A stretch of 64,000 bases of DNA from NCBI GenBank assembly GCA_015075405.1, contig JABTUK010000005.1, forward strand, positions 1,168,199-1,232,198. The letters run 5' to 3'. Each line of letters begins with the position of its first letter. Within the stretch, counting starts at the first letter, position 1. Positions 44,685 through 53,438 of this stretch are shown one piece after another. Below the pieces are notes generated by a model. It did no database searches, had not been told where the DNA came from, and worked only from the letters and a program-made list of their open reading frames with translations. The translations under genes and the position numbers were made by a program. This DNA is from Anaerolineales bacterium (lineage in GTDB: Bacteria > Chloroflexota > Anaerolineae > 4572-78 > J111).

Positions 44685-46085
44685 ATGTCAACTTTACATG
44701 TTAAACAAAGCTGGTTGGCTTTATGGGTAGTGATGTTGGTGCTGTCTGGCTGCGCTTTTGGCCAGACGGCTGCGCTGAAAGAGGCCGAACCCGCCAAAAC
44801 GGAGGTGATTATCGGCGCGCCGGAGGCTGCGCCTCCCGTTGACGAAGCCGCGGCTTCGACCGAAGTGACAGCCGGGGAAGAAATCGGCTCCGCTCCGCCG
44901 GCCGAAGCGCGGGTGGAACTTTACGCCACAACGGCCACGCCAGCGCCGCTGCCGGAGGCAGATATAGCCAGCGCAGCCGGTGAGAGCGCAGTTGCCGCGC
45001 CGCAGCAGACCGCGCCACTACGGGCCGGCGAAGTGGACGATAACGTGGCCTGGGACGATTATTTGCTCTACCGCCGCCAGTACGGGGGCCTGCCGGTACA
45101 TGACCGCGATGTGAGCGAGCGCTACATCATCGAGGTGAAAGATGGGCAGGGCCACCCGGTGCTGGGGGCGAGCGTCCGTTTCCTGGCCAACGGGCAAACC
45201 ATTTACGAGGCCCAGACTTATGCCAACGGCCAGGTTTTGTTTCACCCGCTGGCGTTGAATATGCCCCTGGAGCAGGTCGAGCGGTTTCAGGTGGAGGTGG
45301 AAAAGGATGGGGCGCAGGAAGATTTGAGCCTGACCCGCTTCAACAGCCAGGTTTCGACCTCTTTTAGCGAGCGCTGGACGGTCACACTGGACAGCCAGGC
45401 GCAGAGCGATACCCTCAACCTAGACGTTTTATTTCTGGTTGACGCCACCGGCAGCATGGCCGACGAAATCAACCAGATTCAGAGCACTATTTTTGATGTC
45501 GCCGCCCAGATTGACGCGCTGCCCGGCCGGCCGCAGACCCGCTATGGCCTGGTGGCGTATCGGGACCGGGGCGATGCCTTTGTGAGTCAGGCTTACGAAT
45601 TTACTCCAGATGTGCGCGAATTTTCCCTCAACCTGAGCACCGTTTACGCCGACGGCGGCGGTGATAATCCCGAATCGCTCAACGAGGGGCTGCACGATGC
45701 GCTGCACAAGGTCGAATGGCGGGGCGGCGACACGGTTCAGCTCATCTTCCTGATTGCCGACGCGCCGCCTCACCTGGATTATCCCCAGGATTACGATTAC
45801 GCCGTCGAGATGGACAATGCTGCCCGGCGCGGGATCAAAATCTTCCCGATTGCCAGCAGCGGCCTGGACGACCAAGGCGAGTACATCTTCCGCCAACTGG
45901 CGCAGTACACCCAGGGCCGTTTCATCTTCCTGACTTACGCCGGTCCCACCAACGGCGGCGCGCCGGGCGAGGTGACGACCCATCACGTGGATGATTACTC
46001 GGTGGCAAATTTGGATGATTTACTGGTGCGGTTGGTTGAAGAGGAATTGGCCTATCAAAATCCGCGTTTGGCTCAGGCGCAGTAA
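44685..46085 (+). CDS. Lipoprotein with von Willebrand factor A domain
   Basis: 466 residues from ATG 44685 with a GGAGGG site. The lipobox LSGC (Cys23) is followed by a Pro/Ala/Glu tether to about 120, a beta domain (about 140-240, VKDGQGHPVLGASVRFLANG), then a VWA domain (about 247-455) with MIDAS DATGSMADEINQIQ, the conserved Thr/Asp region of YRDRGDAFVS and LIFLIADAPPH. It is an outer-surface metal-dependent adhesion or binding protein. The N-terminal domain looks like a carboxypeptidase-regulatory fold, but that is uncertain. Confidence 0.85.
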   Translation: MSTLHVKQSWLALWVVMLVLSGCAFGQTAALKEAEPAKTEVIIGAPEAAPPVDEAAASTEVTAGEEIGSAPPAEARVELYATTATPAPLPEADIASAAGESAVAAPQQTAPLRAGEVDDNVAWDDYLLYRRQYGGLPVHDRDVSERYIIEVKDGQGHPVLGASVRFLANGQTIYEAQTYANGQVLFHPLALNMPLEQVERFQVEVEKDGAQEDLSLTRFNSQVSTSFSERWTVTLDSQAQSDTLNLDVLFLVDATGSMADEINQIQSTIFDVAAQIDALPGRPQTRYGLVAYRDRGDAFVSQAYEFTPDVREFSLNLSTVYADGGGDNPESLNEGLHDALHKVEWRGGDTVQLIFLIADAPPHLDYPQDYDYAVEMDNAARRGIKIFPIASSGLDDQGEYIFRQLAQYTQGRFIFLTYAGPTNGGAPGEVTTHHVDDYSVANLDDLLVRLVEEELAYQNPRLAQAQ

Positions 46086-46190
46086 AGGTGGAAGGTTGGA
46101 AGGTTGGATAAATTCAGCCTGCCAACCTTCCATTTCAGATAACTACTTTGACATGTCATTTCGACCCGCAAAGCGGGGAGAAATCTTCCA
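46086..46190. repeat. GGAAGGTTGG palindrome and half GTCATTTCGA repeat
   Basis: 46087-46137 has arms GGTGGAAGGTTGGAAGGTTGG and CCAACCTTCC. 46151-46190 is one arm only of the GTCATTTCGA family (copy 3, partial). Confidence 0.7.
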
Positions 46191-46209
46191 TACCTGAAAT
46201 TCTGCCCAT

Positions 46210-46683
46210 TCAACAAGGAAGACTCTGCGGCTGGCGGACACGCTCCAACTTGCCTCCCATCGGAACAGCCAACCACTCCATCAGGGTATCCCAACTGGGC
46301 GCGTTTGGTTGGTAGCCCGGCTGGAAATGACCAAATTGATAAACATGGACGTGATACATCGCCGCCGGGTCGGAGTCCTTGCTAAAAAATCGCCGCCCGG
46401 TCACGCCCTGTTCACCCCAGGGGATGTAACCCAATTCGACCATGCGCCAGCTTAAAGGATCAATGACCCGATCATCGCCCACTTCAGTCAGCAACTCAAA
46501 ATTAAGCATCTTCTCAATATCGGCCACTTCAACCCAGATTTCGACAACGGGTTTTGCCAGCAGCTCGGATCGGCTGATACTGCCCAGGTGATGCAGGGCC
46601 ACCAAATCCCGCCCAAATGTCGGGATGAGTTTCTCCGCTTCGGTTCGAAATAGATGTTGGGGGATGATTTCAATCTTTTGCAT
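46210..46683 (-). CDS. GrpB-like (UPF0157) nucleotidyltransferase-fold protein, diverged
   Basis: 157 residues from ATG 46683 with GAGGAAAAG upstream. The pattern LVALHHLGSISRSELLAKPVVEI corresponds to the GrpB motif HIGSTSVPGLAAKPIIDI, and YHVHVYQFGHFQ to the later HLHV motif. The usual RDYLR segment after that is absent in any frame, so the C-terminal 45 residues are diverged rather than frameshifted. GrpB proteins have a nucleotidyltransferase fold of uncertain activity. Confidence 0.65.
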   Translation of the reverse strand: MQKIEIIPQHLFRTEAEKLIPTFGRDLVALHHLGSISRSELLAKPVVEIWVEVADIEKMLNFELLTEVGDDRVIDPLSWRMVELGYIPWGEQGVTGRRFFSKDSDPAAMYHVHVYQFGHFQPGYQPNAPSWDTLMEWLAVPMGGKLERVRQPQSLPC

Positions 46684-46705
46684 GATCTTTTCCTCTTTGA
46701 AAAAA

Positions 46706-46795
46706 GTGATCGGTGGTCAGTCATCAGTCATCGGTGAAACTGGTCACTGACTACTGACTACTGACTACTGATTACTGATTACTGATTACTGTCTG
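46706..46795. repeat. ACTGACTACTGATTACTG tandem words with inverted partner
   Basis: Tandem GACTACT and GATTACT units (46745-46790) face GGTCAGTCATCAGTCATC on the other side. It ends at the stop of the cyclic-nucleotide-binding gene. A related word palindrome is at 49500-49571. It is too short and spacerless to be a CRISPR array. Confidence 0.7.
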
Positions 46796-47155
46796 TTAGT
46801 TGAGATACAAATTCATATGGCGCAGCCGGTCGGCCATGACCCGCATGACCTGGAGTGAAAAGAAAGGTATCTGGTGGACAAAGATCTTAAAGCGTTCTTC
46901 GTCCAGCGGCACGAGCTGGCAGGCCGTTTTGGCAACTGCCGTAGCGCTGCGGGCGTTGTGGTCAATCAGAGCCATTTCGCCGACCACGCCGCCCGGCCCC
47001 ACCGTTTCGACGTGCTGGCCGTGAATAAAAATATCCACTTCGCCTTCTTTGACCACATACATCAAATCGCCCGGCTGCCCCTCTTCAAAAATGACGTGAC
47101 CTGCCGGAAATTCCTCGAAATTTTGATAATTTTTAAAGATATTCACCGTTGCCAT
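46796..47155 (-). CDS. Stand-alone cyclic-nucleotide-binding domain protein
   Basis: 119 residues. It is a single cNMP-binding beta-roll: GHVIFEEGQPGDLMYVVKEG, VGPGGVVGEMALIDHNARSA (the phosphate-binding cassette GEMALI...RSAT) and a C-terminal helix. There is no DNA-binding or enzyme domain, unlike Crp or kinases. It may act as a regulatory partner. The start ATG 47155 has a weak GGGAGC upstream. Confidence 0.88.
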   Translation of the reverse strand: MATVNIFKNYQNFEEFPAGHVIFEEGQPGDLMYVVKEGEVDIFIHGQHVETVGPGGVVGEMALIDHNARSATAVAKTACQLVPLDEERFKIFVHQIPFFSLQVMRVMADRLRHMNLYLN

Positions 47156-47370
47156 TGATCTGCTCCCATTCTGCTTCCCCTACTCTAGCCCCGGGATCGC
47201 TATTTTATAAATATTATCCCAAGCGCAGACAGTTACAATTTACCCGGCCCATGTCTTTGAATCGTTACGAAAAACGTTACGAATAAAGAACGTAGGGCAA
47301 AAGGTTTTACTCTGGCGAGGGTTGAGCTATAATAGGCGCGTTGGAACTATCCGATCAATTCACTTTTTAT

Positions 47371-47484
47371 GTAACTGCTCAGCCCTCATGTCATTTCGAG
47401 GCCGTAGGCCGAGAAATCCCTACAGCGCTATATCGGCCTTGGAGATTTCTCCCTTCGGTCGAAATGACATAGCTGAGCTGTTAC
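47371..47484. repeat. GTCATTTCGA palindromic repeat, copy 4
   Basis: Ends GTAACTGCTCAGC and AGCTGAGCTGTTAC; inner TGTCATTTCGAGGC/GGTCGAAATGACA and GAGAAATCC/GGAGATTTCTC. It ends only about 20 bases before the yitJ start. No gene lies in 47156-47370. Confidence 0.85.
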
Positions 47485-47506
47485 CCTATTTTTATGCAGG
47501 TAGAAA

Positions 47507-49366
47507 ATGACCTATTCCTTTCTTCAAAAACTCGATGCCCGGCCCCTGCTGTGCGATGGAGCCATGGGCACCATGATTTACAGCAAAGGTATTCCCTTTG
47601 AACAATGCTTTGACGCCCTCAACCTGACCCACCCGGCCCTCATTGCCGACATTCACCGTGGCTATATTGACGCCGGGGCCAATGTCATCGAAACCAACAC
47701 CTTTGGGGCCAACCGGCTCAAGTTGAGCGAATACGGCCTGGCCGAACAAATGGCCGACATCAACCGGGCCGGAGTTCAACTGGCCCGGCGGGTGGTGGAC
47801 GCCTCCTTCAAAGAAGTTTTTATCGCCGGTTCGGTTGGGCCGTTGGGGCCGCGCCTGGCCCCGCTGGGCCGCCTGAGCGCCGCCGAAGCCCGCGCCACCT
47901 TTGAGGCCCAAATTGCCGCTCTGGTCGAGTCCGGGGCCGACGTGATTGTTTTTGATACCTTCACCGACCTGTTTGAGCTGGTCGAAGCGGTCCAGGCTGC
48001 CCGCACTGTCTCGGCGGATATTCCGCTGGTGGCTCAACTCACCTTCACCGACGATGGCCGCACCCCGCTGGGCCACACCCCGCAGAAGGTCGCCGCGACC
48101 CTGGCCGGCCTGCCGCTCGACGTGATCGGGGTGAACTGTTCGGTTGGGCCGGCGGGGGTGCTGCGGGTGCTGCAAGGGCTGGCTAGAGCCTTGCCGGCGG
48201 GCACACGCCTGTCGGCCCAGCCTAACGCCGGTTGGCCGGAACGAGTCGGCGGGCGGATTATGTACTCATCGCCGCCGGAATATTTTGGCGATTACGCCCT
48301 GGCCTTTGTCGAAGCCGGGGCCAGGCTGGTCGGCGGCTGCTGCGGAACCACGCCGGAGCACATTACTCACATGCGCGCCGCCCTCGATGACCCGGCCCGC
48401 CTGGCCCCGTCGCTGCTTCGCTTGCCCGGCGATGAGCCTCAAGCCGTTCATCCGGCCGATACCCTGCCGCCTACTCGGCTGGCCCGCCGCCTGGCCGAAG
48501 GCCAATTTGTGGTCAGTGTGGAGATGAGTCCGCCCAAGGGCTTCTCGGCGGAACGGGTTCTGGCCGGGGCCGCTACCCTGCAAGCCGCCGGGGCCAATGT
48601 CATCAACGTGGCCGACAGCCCCCGCTCGCGCATGCGGATGAGTCCCTGGGCCGTCTGTCACCTGATCCAAACTCAACTTGACATGGAGACCGTGCTGCAC
48701 TTTCCCACCCGCGGGCGCAACATTTTGCGGGTGCAGGGCGACCTGCTGGCGGCCCATGCCCTCGATGTGCGTAACATTTTTGTGGTCATGGGCGATCCGA
48801 CCACCCTGGGCGAATATCCGCAGGCCCTCGACAGCTATGATGTGGTGCCGACCGGCCTGATCAAGCTGCTCAAGCAGGGTTTCAACCAGGGTTTGGATTA
48901 CGGCGGCGAAGCCATCGCCCAGCCGACCCATTTTGTGATTGGCTGCGCCGTCAACCTCAACCCGGCCGATCCCGCCCGCGAGATTAAAGTGCTGCGCCAA
49001 AAAATTGAAAATGGGGCCGATTTTGCCCTGACCCAGCCGATCTACGACGCCGCCAACCTGGAGACATTTCTGGCCCGCTACGAGGCCGAACACGGCCCGC
49101 TGACCTTGCCCCTGTTGGCCGGGGTGCTGCCGCTCTACAATGCCCGTCATGCCGACTTTTTGCATAATGAAGTCCCCGGCATCAACATTCCCGCCGACAT
49201 CCGCCAGCGCATGCGCGACGCCGGCGAAAAAGGCGCGCAGACCGGCCTGGGCATGGCCCGCGACCTGATCCGCCAACTCCGTCCACGGGTGCAAGGGATT
49301 TACCTCATGCCCCCCTTTGACCGTTACGACCTGGCCGCCGAGGTGATCGAGGGGATTGAAGAATAG
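47507..49366 (+). CDS. yitJ: Bifunctional homocysteine S-methyltransferase/methylenetetrahydrofolate reductase
   Basis: 619 residues from ATG 47507. About 1-295 is the homocysteine methyltransferase barrel: LCDGAMGTMIYSKG, VIETNTFGANRLKL, the zinc Cys in GVNCSVGP and the Cys pair in VGGCCGTTPEHI. About 325-610 is the MTHFR barrel: VSVEMSPPKGFSAE, FVVMGDPT and FALTQPIYD. It makes 5-methyl-THF and methylates homocysteine to methionine without cobalamin binding domains of its own. This is the YitJ/BhmT-MetF fusion type. It stands alone between spacer repeats. Confidence 0.93.
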   Translation: MTYSFLQKLDARPLLCDGAMGTMIYSKGIPFEQCFDALNLTHPALIADIHRGYIDAGANVIETNTFGANRLKLSEYGLAEQMADINRAGVQLARRVVDASFKEVFIAGSVGPLGPRLAPLGRLSAAEARATFEAQIAALVESGADVIVFDTFTDLFELVEAVQAARTVSADIPLVAQLTFTDDGRTPLGHTPQKVAATLAGLPLDVIGVNCSVGPAGVLRVLQGLARALPAGTRLSAQPNAGWPERVGGRIMYSSPPEYFGDYALAFVEAGARLVGGCCGTTPEHITHMRAALDDPARLAPSLLRLPGDEPQAVHPADTLPPTRLARRLAEGQFVVSVEMSPPKGFSAERVLAGAATLQAAGANVINVADSPRSRMRMSPWAVCHLIQTQLDMETVLHFPTRGRNILRVQGDLLAAHALDVRNIFVVMGDPTTLGEYPQALDSYDVVPTGLIKLLKQGFNQGLDYGGEAIAQPTHFVIGCAVNLNPADPAREIKVLRQKIENGADFALTQPIYDAANLETFLARYEAEHGPLTLPLLAGVLPLYNARHADFLHNEVPGINIPADIRQRMRDAGEKGAQTGLGMARDLIRQLRPRVQGIYLMPPFDRYDLAAEVIEGIEE

Positions 49367-49367
49367 A

Positions 49368-49571
49368 AGATAGAAGATGGCAACTATCTACTATCCTCTA
49401 TCTACTATCCACTACCCTCTATCCACTATCCTCTTTTGACGCTCTCTTTGATTTGGATTACTATTTGAAATGCTTGATGCTGTTTCTAACCTAATCGAGT
49501 GACCAGTGACCAGTAAACAGTTATCAGTAAACTGGTTACTGATGACTGACCACTGATCACTGCTCACTGGC
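49368..49571. repeat. Two word-built palindromic tracts, no gene
   Basis: 49368-49435: AGATAGAAGATGG against tandem CTATCTACTATCC words. 49500-49571: GTGACCAGTGACCAGTAAAC against GTTACTGATGACTGACCACTG. The second ends 14 bases before the hoxF start. Confidence 0.7.
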
Positions 49572-49585
49572 CACAACGGAGAACT

Positions 49586-51745
49586 ATGAACCCCAAATTA
49601 GCTAAATTTGCCGCCGATATTCGCCAGGGCCGAGCCAATCACGCCAGCCTGTTCTGGCTGCGTGTGTTTGCGCAGTATGCCCGCCAGGGGGCGCTTCGCT
49701 CCGATGAGTGGGTCGAGCTGGGGCTGCGCGAGGCGGCAACTATTGCAGGCTTGAACGCGGCTGACCTGGCCCCGCGCATGGCCCTGTTGGCGGATTATGA
49801 TTTGTTTCAAGCGGTCCGGTTGAAAGACCAGCAGCTTTTTATCGGCTCGGAGCTGGCCGACCTGGATTGGAGCCGCAAGTATGAGCTGTCGCTCCAGGCT
49901 GATGTGAGCGACGACGGCGCAGCGGGTGAGTGGGACTGTACCGAGGTGGCCGACTGTGTTGAACAGTTGTGGCAGGAAGTTGGGCCGCTCTCGCCGCAGG
50001 ATGTAGCCCTGGAAAAGCTGCTCAGCGAAGGGTCGCCGCTGTGGGGCAGCAACGGCACGGGGCGTTCGGTGCTGCTGGAAGTGCTGCACGAGGCTCAGGC
50101 CCTTTTCGGCGGCTGGCTGCCCCGCCACGTTGTCATCCGGATCAGCCGGGCGCTGGATGTGCCCCTGTCCGATGTGTACGGCGTGACCGAATTTTACACC
50201 ATGTTTTATACCCAGCCGGTCGGCAAAAAAATCATCCGCCTGTGCGAAGATGGGCCGTGCGCCATTCACGGCGCGGAAAAGGTCAAAGCGGCCCTGGGCC
50301 AGCACTTGCAAATCCAGCCGGGCCAAACCACCCCCGATGGCGAATATACCCTCGAAACTGTGCGCTGCCTGGGCCTGTGCGACCACGCCCCGGCGGCGCT
50401 GGTCAATACGACCCGCCATTTCCACGTGACCCCCAACCGGATTCACGCCCTGCTCAACAATGCGCCCCGGCACGGCCAGCAAGAAACCAATATCGGCGGG
50501 CTGGTCAAAATTGCCATGGCTAATGTGAAGGTGGTGGACCCGACCAGCTTGAGCGAATATCGCGCCCAGGGCGGCCTGGCGGCGCTGCGGCGGGTGCTGC
50601 AAGAAATGACCCCGGCCGAGGTCATCGAGGCTATCAAAGCCAGCAAGCTGGTCGGACGGGGCGGCGCGGCCTTTCCCGCCGGAACCAAGTGGCAGTTTGC
50701 CGCTAACAACCCGCCCGGCCCGCGCTACGTCATCTGCAACGCCGACGAGAGCGAGGTCGGCGCATTCAAAGACCGGGCCATGATGGATTTTGACCCGTTC
50801 CGGGTGGTTGAAGGGCTGATGATTGCCTGTTACGCTATCGGCGCGGCCCAGGGGTATATTTATGTGCGGGGCGAGCACCGCCTGGGCTACGAACGGTTCG
50901 CCCACGCCGTAGTCGAGTTGGAGCGGGCCGGCTGGCTGGGCGACAATATTCAAGGCAGCGGCTTTTCCTGCCGCATTGCCGTGCGCCGGGGCGCGGGCGC
51001 TTACATCTGCGGCGAAGAGACGGCCCTGATTGAGTCTATCGAGGGCAAACGTGGCTTTCCCCGGCTGCGCCCGCCCTTCCCGGCCAATGTTGGCCTGTGG
51101 GGCCGGCCGACGGTCATCAACAATGTCGAGACGCTGGGTAAAGTCCCTTCGATTATTGTCCACGGCGGGAATTGGTACAACCTGCTGGGGACGCAGGATT
51201 CGGCCGGGACCAAGCTTTTCGCGGTCAGTGGCTCGGTGGTGCGGCCCGGCGTGTACGAAGTGCCGTTTGGCGTGCCGCTGCGCCACCTGATTTACGATCT
51301 GGCCGGCGGTCTGCCCGAGGGCCGGACCTTGCAGGGCATTCTGACCGGCGGAGCGGCGGGCACTTTTTTAAAGCCGGAACACCTCGACACGCCGGTGACG
51401 TTTGAGGATTTCAAGCAGGTCGGCGGGACCATCGGCGCGGGGACGATGATGGTCTTTGACGATACGGTGAACCTGGCCGACGTGCTGACCCGCGTAGCCG
51501 AGTTTTTTGCCCACGAAAGCTGCGGCAAATGTTATCCCTGCCAGATGGGCACCCAACGCCAGGCCGAAATTCTGCACCGCCTCCAGGACGGCCACGCCCA
51601 GCCCGGCGACGTGACCACCCTGCTGGAACTGGGCCGGGTCATGACCGACACCAGCATCTGCGGCCTGGGCCAATCGGCTAACTGGGCCGTAGCGGATGCG
51701 GTGAAACGGTGGCCGGGGTTGTTTGAAGGGAAGGTGGAAGGGTGA
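49586..51745 (+). CDS. NuoE-NuoF fusion (HoxF/diaphorase or formate dehydrogenase beta type)
   Basis: 719 residues from ATG 49586 with a GGAG site. About 1-115 is an extra N-terminal domain of unknown role. About 135-290 is the NuoE thioredoxin-like [2Fe-2S] domain with CEDGPC and CLGLC ligands. About 310-715 is NuoF: NADH loop GRGGAAFPAGTKW, FMN region ICGEETALIESIEGKRG, and [4Fe-4S] ligands ESCGKCYPCQ with a later Cys in SICGLGQ. The protein oxidises NADH or reduces NAD+ in a soluble hydrogenase or formate dehydrogenase. The partner HoxU lies at 53439, separated by an inserted cassette. No catalytic hydrogenase or FdhA gene is in the window. Confidence 0.9.
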   Translation: MNPKLAKFAADIRQGRANHASLFWLRVFAQYARQGALRSDEWVELGLREAATIAGLNAADLAPRMALLADYDLFQAVRLKDQQLFIGSELADLDWSRKYELSLQADVSDDGAAGEWDCTEVADCVEQLWQEVGPLSPQDVALEKLLSEGSPLWGSNGTGRSVLLEVLHEAQALFGGWLPRHVVIRISRALDVPLSDVYGVTEFYTMFYTQPVGKKIIRLCEDGPCAIHGAEKVKAALGQHLQIQPGQTTPDGEYTLETVRCLGLCDHAPAALVNTTRHFHVTPNRIHALLNNAPRHGQQETNIGGLVKIAMANVKVVDPTSLSEYRAQGGLAALRRVLQEMTPAEVIEAIKASKLVGRGGAAFPAGTKWQFAANNPPGPRYVICNADESEVGAFKDRAMMDFDPFRVVEGLMIACYAIGAAQGYIYVRGEHRLGYERFAHAVVELERAGWLGDNIQGSGFSCRIAVRRGAGAYICGEETALIESIEGKRGFPRLRPPFPANVGLWGRPTVINNVETLGKVPSIIVHGGNWYNLLGTQDSAGTKLFAVSGSVVRPGVYEVPFGVPLRHLIYDLAGGLPEGRTLQGILTGGAAGTFLKPEHLDTPVTFEDFKQVGGTIGAGTMMVFDDTVNLADVLTRVAEFFAHESCGKCYPCQMGTQRQAEILHRLQDGHAQPGDVTTLLELGRVMTDTSICGLGQSANWAVADAVKRWPGLFEGKVEG

Positions 51746-51826
51746 GGGCGGAAAAGCTGTATTTGTCGGTCATGTTCTGGAAAAGGAGCTACAGCATCAG
51801 TATCGGGGCGGCAAAGAGGACGTAAT

Positions 51827-52816
51827 ATGCCACGAGTAGAAAAAGTGAGTAAGATGATAAGTTATAAAGAAAAGTTGGTCAGTCGCTATTGGGCTTATCA
51901 ACAGTTTTTCTTCCCTCAAATTGAAACTTACTTCGAACGACCATTCGCTCCTGATGGACGTCCGCCGGTGTTCCTGGTCCATCAAGCCTGGCATAATGTT
52001 ATTACTAAACCTGATGCCACTCCGGAGGAACTTAGCCAACTGTCGAACCTGTTGCCACCATGGGAAAGACATAAATGGTTTCGCAGTATGAATAGTTCTC
52101 AAGCTATCGCGCAAAGTGTGTTAGGTAATCTAGCAATCTACAACCATCTAGACTGTTTAACCGAACTTCGTGACGATGAAGGAGAACCGCTTTTTGGCAA
52201 AGCTCAAGTCTCACCGGAAAATTTTGCGATGGAGCATAAAATTAAATATCTGGGTGAACCACGTCCGACCAGTTTAGATGGCTTTGTTTCTGGCGCATAT
52301 CGAGTGGCGATAGAGTGTAAGTTTACCGAAGCCGAAGTAGGATGTTGTTCACGTCCTTTATTAAGACCATCCGCTTCCAATCATAACACCGATTTTTGTA
52401 ATGGAACCTTCACTCAGCAGTTAAGCCGTAAAGAAAGATGTTCATTAACTGAAATTGGGGTTTTGTATTGGAAATATGTACCTGAATTGTTCCAGTGGCA
52501 AAATGAGATTGATTTAATCCCATGCCCTTTGGATAAGAATTATCAATTAGTCCGTAATATTTTGGCGGTGTGTGTGCAACCTGATGGAACCGTCTCGCCT
52601 GAAAGCGGACATGTGGTATTGATTTATGATGAACGTAATCCGGCTTTCCAAGCCGGTGGGAACGGGTTTATTGCTTTTGCCGAAACACGGCAGGCGTTAA
52701 AGGTGGGTGGGTTGCTAAAGAAGTGTAGTTGGCAACATATCGTAAATCATCTCAAAGAAAAAGCTCTTTTGCCCTGGCTCACGGAACAATTGGAGCTAAA
52801 ATATGGGCTAATGTGA
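51827..52816 (+). CDS. PGN_0703-like putative restriction endonuclease
   Basis: 329 residues from ATG 51827, with AGAGGA upstream. The central block SSQAIAQSVLGNLAIYNHLD, LGEPRPTSLDGFVSGAYRVA and IECKFTEAEVGCCSRP is that of the PGN_0703 family, with a PD-(D/E)xK nuclease core (Asp in SLDGF, Glu-x-Lys in IECKF). A Cys-rich CSRP follows. It cuts DNA by prediction only, and no methyltransferase partner is adjacent. The codon use is AT-richer than the flanking hox genes, which points to acquisition. Confidence 0.7.
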   Translation: MPRVEKVSKMISYKEKLVSRYWAYQQFFFPQIETYFERPFAPDGRPPVFLVHQAWHNVITKPDATPEELSQLSNLLPPWERHKWFRSMNSSQAIAQSVLGNLAIYNHLDCLTELRDDEGEPLFGKAQVSPENFAMEHKIKYLGEPRPTSLDGFVSGAYRVAIECKFTEAEVGCCSRPLLRPSASNHNTDFCNGTFTQQLSRKERCSLTEIGVLYWKYVPELFQWQNEIDLIPCPLDKNYQLVRNILAVCVQPDGTVSPESGHVVLIYDERNPAFQAGGNGFIAFAETRQALKVGGLLKKCSWQHIVNHLKEKALLPWLTEQLELKYGLM

Positions 52817-52936
52817 ACCTTACGGTGTAATCCGCATAACTGTCACCCAAGTTACACCCGGCAGACCATCGCTGACCCCGCCGCTGCTTCACCTGTTATC
52901 AAGACATTGGGCGGCTACCGAAAGCGTAACATCAGT

Positions 52937-52966
52937 TTGGTAACAGATTTAACTTCCAGGTAAAAT
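52937..52966 (+). promoter_or_regulatory. Promoter of the antitoxin-like gene
   Basis: TTGGTA (52937-52942), 18 bases, TAAAAT (52961-52966), then a leader of about 30 bases with AGGAGA before ATG 53002. No gene is seen in 52817-52936. Confidence 0.4.
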
Positions 52967-53001
52967 TTATGTCGAGAGAGTTGACCTTATAGGAGATAGC
53001 A

Positions 53002-53271
53002 ATGGAAGTGCATGAATTGGTCATTGAAATGAAACTGCTCGAACGGCGGTTAACCCTGTACGAAGAAAAATATGGGGTGCTCAGCGAAGATTTTTATAAG
53101 GCATTGATGTCAGGCGACCTGGCTCGTTATGATGATTACGACGAAACCCGCACCGATTTTAGCCGATGGAAAGGTATCTACGAAACCTGGCTACGTCGAA
53201 AACAAGCCTACACGGCCCAAATTCAAGAGCGGGAGTTGGTTGACAGTTTGCGGTTTCAACCTGTTTACTGA
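53002..53271 (+). CDS. Antitoxin-like small protein
   Basis: 89 residues from ATG 53002 with a strong AGGAGA. Two charged helices with the pattern LERRLTLYEEKYGVLSEDFY and DFSRWKGIYETWLRRKQAY match small antitoxin-like proteins (LExxxxxYExxYGxxSxxF...DFxxWxxxY) that pair with TumE-type toxins. Immediately downstream is a toxin-like stub in the same frame (53278-53391), so the module has probably lost its toxin. Confidence 0.6.
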   Translation: MEVHELVIEMKLLERRLTLYEEKYGVLSEDFYKALMSGDLARYDDYDETRTDFSRWKGIYETWLRRKQAYTAQIQERELVDSLRFQPVY

Positions 53272-53277
53272 CGATGA

Positions 53278-53391
53278 GCGGTCCACGTACCGCCCGATAT
53301 AAAACATCATCGTATTCTTGCCCCAGGGTTGAGTTTTACTCAACCTAATCTTCTCTTTCTCATTGGAGAAATCGAAGAACTGGTGAGATGA
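53278..53391 (+). pseudogene. C-terminal stub of a TumE/DUF6516-like toxin
   Basis: 37 codons read AVHVPPDIKHHRILAPGLSF followed by TQPNLLFLIGEIEELVR, then TGA. A basic His-rich strand followed by a helix ending in EIEEL is typical of the C-terminus of small toxins found after antitoxins of the preceding type. No start codon exists, and two stops separate it from the antitoxin gene. The family call is by memory of the pattern. Confidence 0.4.
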
Positions 53392-53438
53392 GCAGAATTT
53401 CACTCGTTGTCGTAACTATTGAATCAGGAGAAAATTAA

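Noticed and set aside
46210..46350. A frameshift in the GrpB-like gene to explain its odd C-terminus
   Set aside because: None of the three frames restores the RDYLR segment, so divergence rather than a single frameshift is the better reading.
46745..46795. Tandem GACTACT/GATTACT units as a possible CRISPR array
   Set aside because: Units are seven bases with no spacers, no cas genes are present, and an inverted partner lies next to them; it is a word palindrome.
47322..47510. A 62-residue plus-strand frame before yitJ
   Set aside because: It is simply the translation of the GTCATTTCGA palindromic repeat.
49598..51286. A 562-residue minus-strand frame opposite hoxF
   Set aside because: HoxF on the plus strand has all NuoE/NuoF ligands; the antisense frame is a by-product of codon bias.
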